In this document: piece by piece, positions 1 through 9,245 of the stretch
Layout of the letters: the number at the start of each line of letters is the position of its first letter
Numbering within the stretch: position 1 is the stretch's first letter
From: RPQJ01 sp963698735
Lineage (GTDB): Bacteria > Pseudomonadota > Gammaproteobacteria > Steroidobacterales > Steroidobacteraceae
Length of the DNA: 64,000 bases
Direction: 5' to 3'
NCBI GenBank assembly: GCA_963698735.1
Contig: CAVOSA010000008.1
Location: forward strand, 62,001-126,000
The notes under the pieces: generated by a model
Database searches by the model: none
What the model was told of the DNA's origin: nothing
What the model saw: only the letters and a program-made list of their open reading frames with translations
Program-made: the position numbers and the translations under genes

Positions 1-882
1 ACACGCTACTGTCGCGGCGTCTGGCAGTTCCCGGGTTCGAGCCGCAGGTTCCGCGACTGGAAGAAGCAGGGCCATGGCACGGTCGACATGCACAAGGCGA
101 TTGCGCAGTCATGCGACACTTATTTCTACGGCATATCCGACCAGATCGGCATCGATCGCCTGCACGACTTCCTGGTCCAGTTCGGGCTCGGCGCAAAGAC
201 GGGGATCGACCTGCTTGGCGAACGCAGCGGCCTGGTGCCGTCGCCGGCGTGGAAGAAGAAGTCGTTCAAGAAGAAGGAACTGCAGGTGTGGTTCCCGGGC
301 GAGACGGTCATCGCGGGCATCGGCCAGGGTTACATGCTGGTGACGCCGTTGCAGCTCGCGCACGCGACCGCGGCGGTCGCAATGCGCGGCAAGCGGTTCC
401 AGCCTCGGCTCGTGCGTGCGGTGCGTGATTCCCGCACGGGTGCCGTCGCAACGCTGCCGCCGCGCCCGCTGCCCGACGTGAAAGTCGACGACCCCGGGTA
501 CTGGGACACCATCATCGGCGGCATGATCGGCGTGGTGAGCCCGGGAGGCACGGCCTATCGCGTCCAGGCCGGCGCCCCCTACCAGGTCGCGGGCAAGACC
601 GGCACCGCACAGGTGTTCTCGATCGGCCAGAACGAGAAGTACAACGAATCGCAGGTGGCGGAGCGCCTGCGTGACCACGCGCTGTTCATTGCGTTCGCAC
701 CGGCCGACGACCCGAAAATTGCAATCGCGGTGGTGGTCGAAAACGGCCGTCACGGCGGCAGCACCGCGGGGCCGATTGCACGCGCGGTGTTCGACGCCTA
801 CCTGCTGCCGCACGAGGCGGTTCCGGCCGCGGCTCCAACCACCGGGCCGGCCGTGCCCCCCGCAGGAGGCATCGACGAATGA
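1..882 (+). CDS. mrdA: penicillin-binding protein 2 (C-terminal part; gene starts before the window)
   Basis: Peptidoglycan D,D-transpeptidase PBP2, the inner-membrane enzyme that crosslinks new side-wall glycan strands with RodA. The frame is open from base 1, so only the last 293 residues of the transpeptidase domain are visible. The SxN-type motif appears as SCD in QSCDTYFY (about visible codon 37) and the third motif KTGT at codon 199. The active-site SxxK lies upstream of the window. The last codons overlap the rodA start by 4 bases (ATGA), so the two are probably translationally coupled. The tail after the catalytic domain is rich in Pro and Ala. Confidence 0.95.
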   Translation, partial: TRYCRGVWQFPGSSRRFRDWKKQGHGTVDMHKAIAQSCDTYFYGISDQIGIDRLHDFLVQFGLGAKTGIDLLGERSGLVPSPAWKKKSFKKKELQVWFPGETVIAGIGQGYMLVTPLQLAHATAAVAMRGKRFQPRLVRAVRDSRTGAVATLPPRPLPDVKVDDPGYWDTIIGGMIGVVSPGGTAYRVQAGAPYQVAGKTGTAQVFSIGQNEKYNESQVAERLRDHALFIAFAPADDPKIAIAVVVENGRHGGSTAGPIARAVFDAYLLPHEAVPAAAPTTGPAVPPAGGIDE

Positions 883-2027
883 GGACGGAAATTGCCGGAC
901 CCGGGCACTCGAGCCGCGCCCAGCGCACATTCACGCTGACGGGCCGCATTTTCGACGCACTGCACATCGACGCGCCGCTGCTGCTGAGCGTGCTGGCCGT
1001 CTGTGCCGTGGGCCTGATCGTGCTCTACAGCGCGGCGGGCGAAGACGTGCACATCTTCGCCGGCCAGGCGGCACGCGTCGGGCTCGGCCTTGGCGTGCTG
1101 ACGTTCGTCGCCCAGATTCCGCCGCGCGTAATGCGTATCGGCGCGCCATTCCTTTATGGCCTCGGGCTGCTGCTGCTGATCGCCGTCGCCGTCGTCGGTG
1201 ACGTCGCGATGGGTGCGCAGCGCTGGCTCGACCTCGGCTTCATCCGCTTCCAGCCGTCCGAGATCATGAAGATCGCCGTGCCGCTCTGCTGTGCCTGGTA
1301 CCTGCACGACCGACCACTGCCGCCCGACCTCACGACGCTGACCGTCGTGGCGCTGCTCGTTATCGTGCCGACACTGCTGATCGCCGAGCAGCCCGACCTC
1401 GGCACCGCGCTGCTGGTGGCGGCAGGCGGGGGGCTCGTCATCCTGCTCGCGGGGCTGCAGTTGCGCTACATCCTGGGTCTGGGCGTCTTGATCGCTGCGG
1501 CGATCCCGGTGGTCTGGAAGTTCCTGCTGCACGATTACCAGCGCCAGCGCGTGCTCACCTTCCTGAACCCGCAGAACGACCCGCTCGGTGCCGGCTACCA
1601 CACGATCCAGTCGCAGATCGCGATCGGTTCGGGCGGAATCTTCGGCAAGGGCTTCATGAACGGCAGCCAGGCGCAACTCGAGTTCCTGCCCGAGCGCTCG
1701 ACCGACTTCATCTTCGCCGTGATCGGCGAGGAATGGGGGCTCGTCGGCTTCATCGTGCTCATGGCACTCTACCTGCTGATCATCGGGCGCGGGCTCTACA
1801 TCGCGGCGCAGGCCCAGGACACGTTCACCCGCCTGATGGCGGGCGGACTGACACTGCTGTTCGCGGTGTATGTCTTCGTCAACAGCGGGATGGTCGCTGG
1901 GTTGCTGCCCGTCGTCGGCGTGCCGCTGCCGCTCGTGAGTTACGGCGGCACATCATTGGTGACCCTCATGGCAGGGTTCGGTATCCTCATGTCGATTCAC
2001 TCCCGCCGCAAACTGGTTTCAACGTGA
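879..2027 (+). CDS. rodA: RodA, SEDS peptidoglycan glycosyltransferase
   Basis: Polytopic inner-membrane glycan polymerase of the elongasome and partner of PBP2. It has 382 residues with about ten hydrophobic segments, the usual RodA length. The conserved SEDS stretch STDFIFAVIGEE (about residue 275) carries the Asp-containing motif of the family, and VSYGG sits near the C terminus. The ATG overlaps the mrdA stop by 4 bases, and the stop overlaps the GTG start of mltB by 4 bases, so three wall-synthesis genes are tightly coupled. Confidence 0.96.
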   Translation: MRTEIAGPGHSSRAQRTFTLTGRIFDALHIDAPLLLSVLAVCAVGLIVLYSAAGEDVHIFAGQAARVGLGLGVLTFVAQIPPRVMRIGAPFLYGLGLLLLIAVAVVGDVAMGAQRWLDLGFIRFQPSEIMKIAVPLCCAWYLHDRPLPPDLTTLTVVALLVIVPTLLIAEQPDLGTALLVAAGGGLVILLAGLQLRYILGLGVLIAAAIPVVWKFLLHDYQRQRVLTFLNPQNDPLGAGYHTIQSQIAIGSGGIFGKGFMNGSQAQLEFLPERSTDFIFAVIGEEWGLVGFIVLMALYLLIIGRGLYIAAQAQDTFTRLMAGGLTLLFAVYVFVNSGMVAGLLPVVGVPLPLVSYGGTSLVTLMAGFGILMSIHSRRKLVST

Positions 2028-3145
2028 CACGGAAGCGTCTCGCCCGACGGGCACTCGGCCCGTGCCGCCGCATTGGCCCGGCCATGGCCGTCCTGCTGTC
2101 CGCTCCGCTGTGGACCGCCGCCCCTGTATTCGCACAGGCGTTCGATCCGGCGCGCCCTGACGTCGCCGGGTTCATCGCGGAGGTCGTGCAGAAGCACGGG
2201 TTCGAGCCGGCGCCGCTTGCCTCCATGTTCGCCCAGGTGGAGTCGAAGCCGTTCATCCTGCGTGCCATCGCGAAGCCGGCCGAGCGCACGCTCACCTGGG
2301 ACGAGTATCGCTCCAAGTTCCTGGTCGAACGCCGCATCAATCGCGGCGTCGAGGTGCACGGCCAGAAGCAGGCCGAGCTCGAGCGCGCGCAGGCTGCAAC
2401 TGGCGTCCCGGCGGACATCATCCTCGGCATCGTCGGCGTGGAGACGCTCTACGGCGAGAACATCGGCAAGCACCGGGTGATCGACGCGCTCTCCACGCTC
2501 GCCTTCGATTACCCGCCGCGCCAGAAATTTTTCCGCAGCGAACTCGAGCAGTACCTGGTGATGGCCCGCGAGGAAGGGCTTGACCCGCTCGTGCCCGTGG
2601 GTTCGTACGCCGGCGCGATGGGCCTGCCGCAGTTCATGCCGAGCAGTTTCCGCAACTTCGCCGTCGACGGCGACGCTGACGGCAGGCGCGACCTCTGGAA
2701 CGACTGGGCCGACGTGTTTGCGAGCGTCGGCAACTACCTCAAGGTGCACGGCTGGAAGTCCGGCGAGCCCGTGCTTGCAGCCGCGGATGCCAGCAGCGCC
2801 AACCTGGCTGGACTCGACGACAAGCTCGCGCTGACCGAGACGGTGGGCTCGCTGCGGGCTCGCGGCGTGAAGTTCGAGACTCCCTTGCCTGCCGGCGCGC
2901 CGGCAATGCTGGTCGCGCTCAAAGTCGCCGCCGGTACCGAATACCGCGTAGGCTTCACCAACTTCTACGCGATTACGCGTTACAACCGCAGCCACATGTA
3001 CGCCAGTGCCGTGAGCGACCTCGCGGACGCCATCGCCGCCACTCGGTCTGGACTGCCGCTGCCCGCATCCACGGGGCCTGTTGCCCCGGCCCCGGCCGAG
3101 TCGCCCGCGCCATCGAATGGCTGGTCGACGACGTCCGGCGCCTGA
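2024..3145 (+). CDS. mltB: MltB-type lytic murein transglycosylase
   Basis: Periplasmic enzyme that cleaves the MurNAc-GlcNAc bond of peptidoglycan to give 1,6-anhydroMurNAc. The GTG at 2024 overlaps the rodA stop (GTGA), giving 373 residues with a basic N terminus, a hydrophobic segment and a signal-peptidase-like site after PVFAQA. ATG 2084 is a possible alternative start. The catalytic Glu is in GVETLYGENIG, and the family stretch YAGAMGLPQFMPSSFRNFA follows. No lipobox is seen, so it is more likely soluble or peptide-anchored than a lipoprotein. The rlpA gene that often follows mltB is absent here. Confidence 0.93.
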   Translation: MTRKRLARRALGPCRRIGPAMAVLLSAPLWTAAPVFAQAFDPARPDVAGFIAEVVQKHGFEPAPLASMFAQVESKPFILRAIAKPAERTLTWDEYRSKFLVERRINRGVEVHGQKQAELERAQAATGVPADIILGIVGVETLYGENIGKHRVIDALSTLAFDYPPRQKFFRSELEQYLVMAREEGLDPLVPVGSYAGAMGLPQFMPSSFRNFAVDGDADGRRDLWNDWADVFASVGNYLKVHGWKSGEPVLAAADASSANLAGLDDKLALTETVGSLRARGVKFETPLPAGAPAMLVALKVAAGTEYRVGFTNFYAITRYNRSHMYASAVSDLADAIAATRSGLPLPASTGPVAPAPAESPAPSNGWSTTSGA

Positions 3146-3186
3146 CGAAATCCTATCCACCTTCGCCGCATGGTTCCCAAGCAGAA

Positions 3187-4407
3187 ATGAGATTCAAGCC
3201 GTCCCTGTTCGCGCTGGCGCTCGTCGCCGGCTTCGCCCTCTCCGGTTGCGGTTCCAAGGACAAGGAGGCCACGCAGGCTCCGGCCGCCGGTGATGCCGCG
3301 AGCACCGCTGCACCCGTAGCCGCAGCATCCGCCTCCACAGCGATACCGCCCCCGCCGCAGCTCAACGCCCGCAGCTTCATCGTCATCGACCATGAAAGTG
3401 GCCGCGTGCTCGCGGCGCTCGAGCCCGATTCGCGCCAGGAGCCCGCGAGCCTGACCAAGCTCATGACCGCGTACGGCGTGTTCAAGGCGCTGCAGGAAGG
3501 CCGCATCAAGCTCACCGACATGGTCACCATCAGCGAGAACGCCTGGAAGCAGGAGGGCTCGAAGATGTTCATCGAGGTCGGCAAGCAGGTCTCGGTCGAG
3601 AACCTGATCCAGGGCATGATCGTGCAGTCCGGCAACGACGCCACGGTCGCGCTCGCGGAAAAGGTCGGCGGCAACGAGCCGACGTTCGTGCAGATGATGA
3701 ACACCTACGCGAAACAGCTCGGCATGTCCGGCTCGCACTTCGTAAATTCGGCGGGCATGCCTGATCCCGAGCACTACATGACCGCGCGCGACGCGGCGAC
3801 GCTGTCGAGCGCGCTGATCCACGAGTTCCCCGAGTACTACAAGTGGTACGCGCAGAAGGAATTCTCGTGGAACGGGATCACGCAACAGAACCGCAACGGC
3901 CTGCTCTGGCGCGACCCCACCGTGGACGGCATCAAGACCGGCCATACCGAGACTGCCGGCTACTGCCTCATCACCTCAGCCAAGCGGGACAGCATGCGGC
4001 TCGTGAGCGTCGTGCTCGGCACTGAATCGATGCGCGCCCGTGAGGACGCCAGTTCGGCCCTGCTCAACTACGGGTTCAACTTCTTCGAGACCAAGCGCAT
4101 CTACGCCGCGGGCCAGCCGCTCACGACCATGCGCGTCTGGAAGGGCAAGCAGGACGAAGTCGGCCTTGCCCTCAAGCGCGACCTCTACGTCACCAGCCAG
4201 CGCGGCCAGGTGAGCAGCGTCAAGGCGGAGTTCGAACTGCCGGAGACGCTGGTGGCGCCGCTCGCTGTGAACAAGCCGGTAGGCAAGACGAAAGTCGTCG
4301 TCGACGGTGCGACGATCGCCACCTACGACCTGTATCCCGCGGCGGACGTGCCGCAGGCCGGCTTCTTCGGCCGCGCTTGGGACAGCCTGCGGCTGCTGTT
4401 CAACTGA
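3187..4407 (+). CDS. dacA: D-alanyl-D-alanine carboxypeptidase (PBP5/6 family) with a lipoprotein signal
   Basis: Serine carboxypeptidase that trims the terminal D-Ala from stem pentapeptides. It has 406 residues. Motifs: SLTK (S88-K91), SGN (148-150), and KTGHT (K250). A C-terminal amphipathic stretch (AGFFGRAWDSLRLLFN) fits the membrane-surface helix of PBP5. The N terminus has a lipobox, LSGC with Cys21, followed by a Ala/Pro/Thr-rich linker to about residue 60, whereas the family normally carries a cleavable signal peptide. It lies 41 bases after mltB and 10 bases before the transaminase gene, in the same operon. Confidence 0.93.
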   Translation: MRFKPSLFALALVAGFALSGCGSKDKEATQAPAAGDAASTAAPVAAASASTAIPPPPQLNARSFIVIDHESGRVLAALEPDSRQEPASLTKLMTAYGVFKALQEGRIKLTDMVTISENAWKQEGSKMFIEVGKQVSVENLIQGMIVQSGNDATVALAEKVGGNEPTFVQMMNTYAKQLGMSGSHFVNSAGMPDPEHYMTARDAATLSSALIHEFPEYYKWYAQKEFSWNGITQQNRNGLLWRDPTVDGIKTGHTETAGYCLITSAKRDSMRLVSVVLGTESMRAREDASSALLNYGFNFFETKRIYAAGQPLTTMRVWKGKQDEVGLALKRDLYVTSQRGQVSSVKAEFELPETLVAPLAVNKPVGKTKVVVDGATIATYDLYPAADVPQAGFFGRAWDSLRLLFN

Positions 4408-4417
4408 CGGGCGCGCG

Positions 4418-5302
4418 ATGGCAGAGCCGTTTCCGACCTGCTTCCTGAACGGCGCGTACCTTGCGCTTGCGGAAGCACGCGTGTCGCCGCTCGACCGTGG
4501 CTTTCTCTTTGCGGACGGCGCGTACGAAGTCGTTCCAGTGCATCGCGGGCGGCCGTTCCGCATGCGTCAGCATCTCGAGCGGTTCGACCGCAGCCTCGGA
4601 GAACTGCGGATCCGCAATCCGCTCGCGCGCGAGGCCTGGATCGACGTGACGAACAGGCTGGTCGCCGCGGCGGGCGAGCCTGAACTCCTCGTTTACATGC
4701 AGGTGACGCGCGGTGCCGAGTACGGACGCAACCACCTCTTTCCGCCCGATTCCGTCGCAGCCACGAGCTTTGCCTTCGTCAGCCCGTATGCGCCGCCGAC
4801 ACCGGCCCTGCTCGAGAAGGGACTGGCGGGCGTCACGCTCGAGGACACACGCTGGGCGCGCTGCGACATCAAGTCGGTCGCGCTGCTCGCGAACGTGCTG
4901 CTGCGCCAGGAAGCGCAGGACAAGGGTGGTTCAGAAGCCATCCTGACGCGCGACGGCCGCGTCACTGAAGGCTCGTCGAGCACAGTGTTCATCGTTCGCA
5001 ACGGCAGGCTCTTGACGCCCCCGAACGACCAGAGCGTGCTGCCGGGAACGTCGCGCGACGCCGTGCTGGAACTCGCGGCCGGCTGGCTACCGGTCGAGAT
5101 CCGCAACTTCACGGTCGACGAACTGCGGTCCGCGGCCGAGGTCTGGATCGCCTCGGCAGGTCGCGGCGTGCTGCCCATCACCTCGCTCGATGGCCGTGCT
5201 GTCGGCTCCGGCGCTCCGGGTCCGGTCTGGAAGGAAATGTACGCGCGCCTGCAGCGACACCTCGACGCGATCGCGTCGCAACCCGCCATGGTGGATGCAT
5301 GA
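4418..5302 (+). CDS. dat: D-amino acid aminotransferase (class IV PLP enzyme)
   Basis: Fold-type IV PLP transaminase, 294 residues, most like D-alanine transaminase that interconverts D-Ala and D-Glu, two peptidoglycan precursors. Visible family signs are the N-terminal SPLDRGFLFADGAYEV, the catalytic Lys in DIKSVALLANVL and the PLP-phosphate segment EGSSSTVFIV. ATG 4418 gives a canonical N terminus; the frame is open further upstream but only within dacA. Its place next to dacA supports a wall-precursor role. A branched-chain or aminodeoxychorismate-type substrate cannot be excluded from sequence alone. The stop overlaps ybeD by 4 bases. Confidence 0.85.
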   Translation: MAEPFPTCFLNGAYLALAEARVSPLDRGFLFADGAYEVVPVHRGRPFRMRQHLERFDRSLGELRIRNPLAREAWIDVTNRLVAAAGEPELLVYMQVTRGAEYGRNHLFPPDSVAATSFAFVSPYAPPTPALLEKGLAGVTLEDTRWARCDIKSVALLANVLLRQEAQDKGGSEAILTRDGRVTEGSSSTVFIVRNGRLLTPPNDQSVLPGTSRDAVLELAAGWLPVEIRNFTVDELRSAAEVWIASAGRGVLPITSLDGRAVGSGAPGPVWKEMYARLQRHLDAIASQPAMVDA

Positions 5303-5580
5303 GCGATTCGCCGGCCGGGCGCGAGGACACGTTGTTCGAGTTCCCGACCGACTTTCCGGTCAAGATCATGGGGCAGGCGTCGGACGACTTCCGCAGCCTG
5401 GTGCTCGGTATCGTGACGCGGCATTTCGGCACCCTGACGCCGGAGCGCATCGAGGAACGGCCGAGCAGCAACGGCAAGTACGTCTCGATCACGGTGACAG
5501 TGTTCGCGACCAGCAAGGCGCAGCTCGACGCGCTTTACATGGAACTCACGTCCTGCAGCCAGGTGCTGGTCGCGCTCTGA
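5299..5580 (+). CDS. ybeD: YbeD-family protein (DUF493)
   Basis: Small cytoplasmic protein of 93 residues with an ACT-like fold. The family is encoded between dacA and lipB in enterobacteria, and the same order holds here. The sequence NGKYVSITVTVFATSKAQLDALYMEL is typical of the family (quoted in part: SITVTVFATSKAQ). The function is unsettled; a regulatory role linked to lipoylation or the dac operon has been suggested. The start overlaps the transaminase stop (ATGA). The last 46 bases overlap the 3' end of lipB on the other strand. Confidence 0.88.
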   Translation: MSDSPAGREDTLFEFPTDFPVKIMGQASDDFRSLVLGIVTRHFGTLTPERIEERPSSNGKYVSITVTVFATSKAQLDALYMELTSCSQVLVAL

Positions 5581-6212
5581 TTCACTGCCTGCTGGTCGAT
5601 CCCCAGCGCGCGCAGCAGCTGCGGCGCCAGCGCCTCGGCCACTTCCCGCACGTTTGCCGGGCCTCCCAGTGCGCTGAGCTGCGTCATCTGCAATCCTGCG
5701 TAGCCGCAGGGATTGATGCGCGCGAACGGCTCGAGGTCCATGGCAACGTTGAGAGCCAGCCCGTGGTACGAGCGCCCGCGACGGATCCGCAAGCCGACGC
5801 TCGCCACCTTGCGCTCATCGACATACACGCCGGGAGCATCGCGCTTGCCATAGGCCTCGACGCCCCACTGCGCGACCGTCGCGACGATGGCGTGCTCGAT
5901 ACCTTCGACGAGCCCGCGCACGCCCAGGCCGAGCCGCGCGAGGTCCAGCAACGGATACACGACGAGTTGTCCGGGCCCGTGATACGTGACTTGCCCGCCG
6001 CGATCGATGTCCACGACGGGAATGTCGCCGGGTGCGAGCAGATGCACGGCCTTGGCGTTCATGCCCATCGTGAATACCGGCGGGTGCTCGAGGAACCAGA
6101 TTTCGTCGGGTGTCCCGGCGTTGGCCTCGTCGGTGCGGCGCTGCATGGCGCGCCAGGTCGGCTCGTAGTCGACGCGCCCGAGCCAGCGCAGCGCGGGCAG
6201 CGCGGTGGCCAT
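5535..6212 (-). CDS. lipB: lipoyl(octanoyl) transferase LipB
   Basis: Transfers octanoate from octanoyl-ACP to the lipoyl domains of 2-oxoacid dehydrogenases and GcvH. ATG 6212 gives 225 residues, the usual length. Motifs are RGGQVTYHGPGQLVVYP, the catalytic Lys in ERKVASVGLR and the catalytic Cys in INPCGYAG. An upstream in-frame GTG overlapping the lipA stop is possible. It lies directly downstream of lipA and overlaps the end of ybeD by 46 bases tail to tail, with no room for a terminator between the two converging units. Confidence 0.95.
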   Translation of the reverse strand: MATALPALRWLGRVDYEPTWRAMQRRTDEANAGTPDEIWFLEHPPVFTMGMNAKAVHLLAPGDIPVVDIDRGGQVTYHGPGQLVVYPLLDLARLGLGVRGLVEGIEHAIVATVAQWGVEAYGKRDAPGVYVDERKVASVGLRIRRGRSYHGLALNVAMDLEPFARINPCGYAGLQMTQLSALGGPANVREVAEALAPQLLRALGIDQQAVNQSATSTWLQDVSSM

Positions 6213-6225
6213 CCGTTCTGCCGGC

Positions 6226-7218
6226 TCAACCACGCTTGGCGAGGCCGCCCTCGGCGAGGCCGGCATTGTTGCGGGCGAGCGCCTGTTCGGCGCGGTAACT
6301 GGAACGGACGAGCGGGCCCGACACGCACTCGACGAAGCCGAGATCGAGCGCCTGCTGGCGATAGTGCTCGAACTCTGCCGGCGCGACGAAGCGCTCGACC
6401 GCCAGGTGATTGACGGTCGGCCGCAGGTACTGGCCGAGCGTGAGCAGGTCCACGCCCGCAGCACGCAGGTCGCGCATGGTCTCGAGGATCTCGTCGTCCG
6501 CTTCGCCGAGGCCGAGCATCAAACTGGTCTTCACCAGCACGTCGCCCTGCTGGCGACGATGCCGCTTGGCGTGCGCGAGCACGGCCAGCGTCTGTTCGTA
6601 GGACGCGCGCGGATCGCGCACGGGATGCGTCAGGCGACGCACCGTCTCGATGTTCTGCGCGAAGACGTCGAGCCCGCTGTCGACGACCGTCACGACGTCG
6701 GTCATCACGCCCTGGAAGTCCGGCGTGAGCGCCTCGACCGCGGTTTCGGGATTCAAGCGCTTGATCTCGCGCACGCATGCAGCGAAGTGCGCAGCGCCGC
6801 CATCAGGCAGGTCGTCGCGGTTCACGGACGTGAGCACCACGTACTTGAGCTGCATCAGCTTTACGGTGCGCGCGGCATTGGCGGGCTCGTCGGCATCGAG
6901 CCAGCCGCGCGGGTTGCCGGTGTCGACGGCGCAGAAACGGCACGCACGCGTGCAGACCTCGCCCAGCAACATGATGGTGGCAGTGCCTGCGTTCCAGCAC
7001 TCGCCGATGTTCGGGCATTTGGCTTCCTCGCAGACCGTAGCGAGGCGATGTTCGCGGACCGTCTGCCTGACGGTCTCGAAGCCGCGGCCAGCCGGCATCG
7101 GCGCTCGCAGCCAGGCCGGCTTGCGGCCGACCGGGGTCACGGCGGCGGCCGACGAAGCCGACTTGATGCCGTCACGGATGGCCGTAAACCCTTGAGTCTG
7201 TCTGGTATTTCTCGCCAC
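6226..7218 (-). CDS. lipA: lipoyl synthase LipA (radical SAM)
   Basis: Inserts two sulfurs into protein-bound octanoyl groups. Both iron-sulfur motifs are present: auxiliary cluster CEEAKCPNIGEC and SAM cluster CTRACRFC, and the C terminus carries the RSSY motif. From the GTG at 7218 the protein is 330 residues. The second half (VRDPRASYEQTL, TSLMLGLGE, SGPLVRSSY) reads closer to what I recall of mitochondrial LIAS-type sequences than of E. coli LipA; this is memory, not alignment. A better-looking N terminus starting at ATG 7273 lies in another frame, so the first residues may be affected by a one-base error near 7208-7210. Confidence 0.93.
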   Translation of the reverse strand: MARNTRQTQGFTAIRDGIKSASSAAAVTPVGRKPAWLRAPMPAGRGFETVRQTVREHRLATVCEEAKCPNIGECWNAGTATIMLLGEVCTRACRFCAVDTGNPRGWLDADEPANAARTVKLMQLKYVVLTSVNRDDLPDGGAAHFAACVREIKRLNPETAVEALTPDFQGVMTDVVTVVDSGLDVFAQNIETVRRLTHPVRDPRASYEQTLAVLAHAKRHRRQQGDVLVKTSLMLGLGEADDEILETMRDLRAAGVDLLTLGQYLRPTVNHLAVERFVAPAEFEHYRQQALDLGFVECVSGPLVRSSYRAEQALARNNAGLAEGGLAKRG

Positions 7219-7373
7219 TCGGCGTCGCGGTCTTGGCGCCGGTGACGACCGGGATGCCCTTGAAGTCGCTCATGGCCGCGCATTGTACTTGCGGCAGTCG
7301 CCGTGCGGTCAGTTCGCCGGCTTCTCAGGATCCGCCGGGGCGACGGCCGGCCGAGGATCGCTCTCCGCTCAGC

Positions 7374-8108
7374 TCACTCCCGCGACAATCGGGCGTTCAG
7401 CGCGGTGAGCCGCTCCGGCGTGCCGATGTCGAGCCAGTCGCCCTCGAACAGCTCGACACTCACTCGCCCGTTGACGGCTGCGGTGCGCAGCAGCGGCGCG
7501 AGCTTGAAGCTGCCGTCCGCGCACCCGTTGAACAGCGACGGGTGATACACGCCCAGGCCTGAGAACGTGTAGCGCGGCAGCGCTGCGATCCTGCTTGCGA
7601 CGGCAGTGTCGGACGCCATTCCCGGGACGGCCTGAATCATGCGGTCGGCCGCGACAGCAAAATCGCCGTGCGCGATTGTGCTCCGGATTGGGCACCAGCA
7701 CCAGGTGCGCCTGGTCCTGGCCCGGCAGGCCGCGCGAGAACGTCTCGCGCAAACGGGCGTACGGATACTCCATCCACACGTCGCCGTTCAGCACCAGGAA
7801 CGGCTCGACGCCCATCGGGCACAGCAGCGGCAGCGCGCGAAAAATGCCACCGCCGGTTTCAAGTGGCTCGGGGATTTCCTCGCTGTAGGCAATCTGCAGC
7901 CCGTACCGCGAACCATCGCCGAGCGCCGCAGGAATCTGTTCCCCCAGCCACGAGACATTGACGACGACCTCGTCGAAGCCCGCCGCGGCAAGCGCGCTCA
8001 GGTGATGCTCGATCAAGGCCTGCCCGCCGACCTCGAGCAGCGGCTTTGGACGCGCGAGCGTGAGGGGGCGCATGCGCTCGCCCTTCCCCGCCGCGAGGAT
8101 CATCGCCC

Positions 8109-8112
<4 letters not shown>
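7374..8112 (-). pseudogene. murU: N-acetylmuramate 1-phosphate uridylyltransferase MurU, frameshifted
   Basis: Nucleotidyltransferase that makes UDP-MurNAc from MurNAc-1-phosphate in the cell-wall recycling route that bypasses de novo synthesis. The first frame carries the signature LAAGKGERMRPLT and NGDVW. After LVPNPEHNR the homology moves to another frame, which continues GDFAVAADRMIQAV and ends with DWLDIGTPERLTALNA. One extra base near 7666-7671 explains this; removing it gives an intact protein of about 245 residues. Start is TTG 8112, overlapping the amgK stop (TTGA), or ATG 8103. Either a recent null mutation or an assembly error. All catalytic motifs are otherwise intact. Confidence 0.85.
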
Positions 8113-9167
<1,055 letters not shown>

Positions 9168-9230
9168 GTCGAACCCCGGTTGGGATACAGGACGGGCGGG
9201 CAAGTAGTCGGATGCGGCGAATCGCGCGCA

Positions 9231-9238
9231 ATTATAAT
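9231..9238. promoter_or_regulatory. shared palindromic -10 element between amgK and lptD
   Basis: ATTATAAT is its own reverse complement and sits in an otherwise GC-rich 78-base divergent gap. On the plus strand TATAAT (9233-9238) ends 7 bases before the ATG of lptD, so transcription would begin at or next to that ATG. On the minus strand the same bases give TATAAT with a leader of about 57 bases to amgK. I see no good -35 for either direction. Confidence 0.55.
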
Positions 9239-9245
9239 CGTCCCG

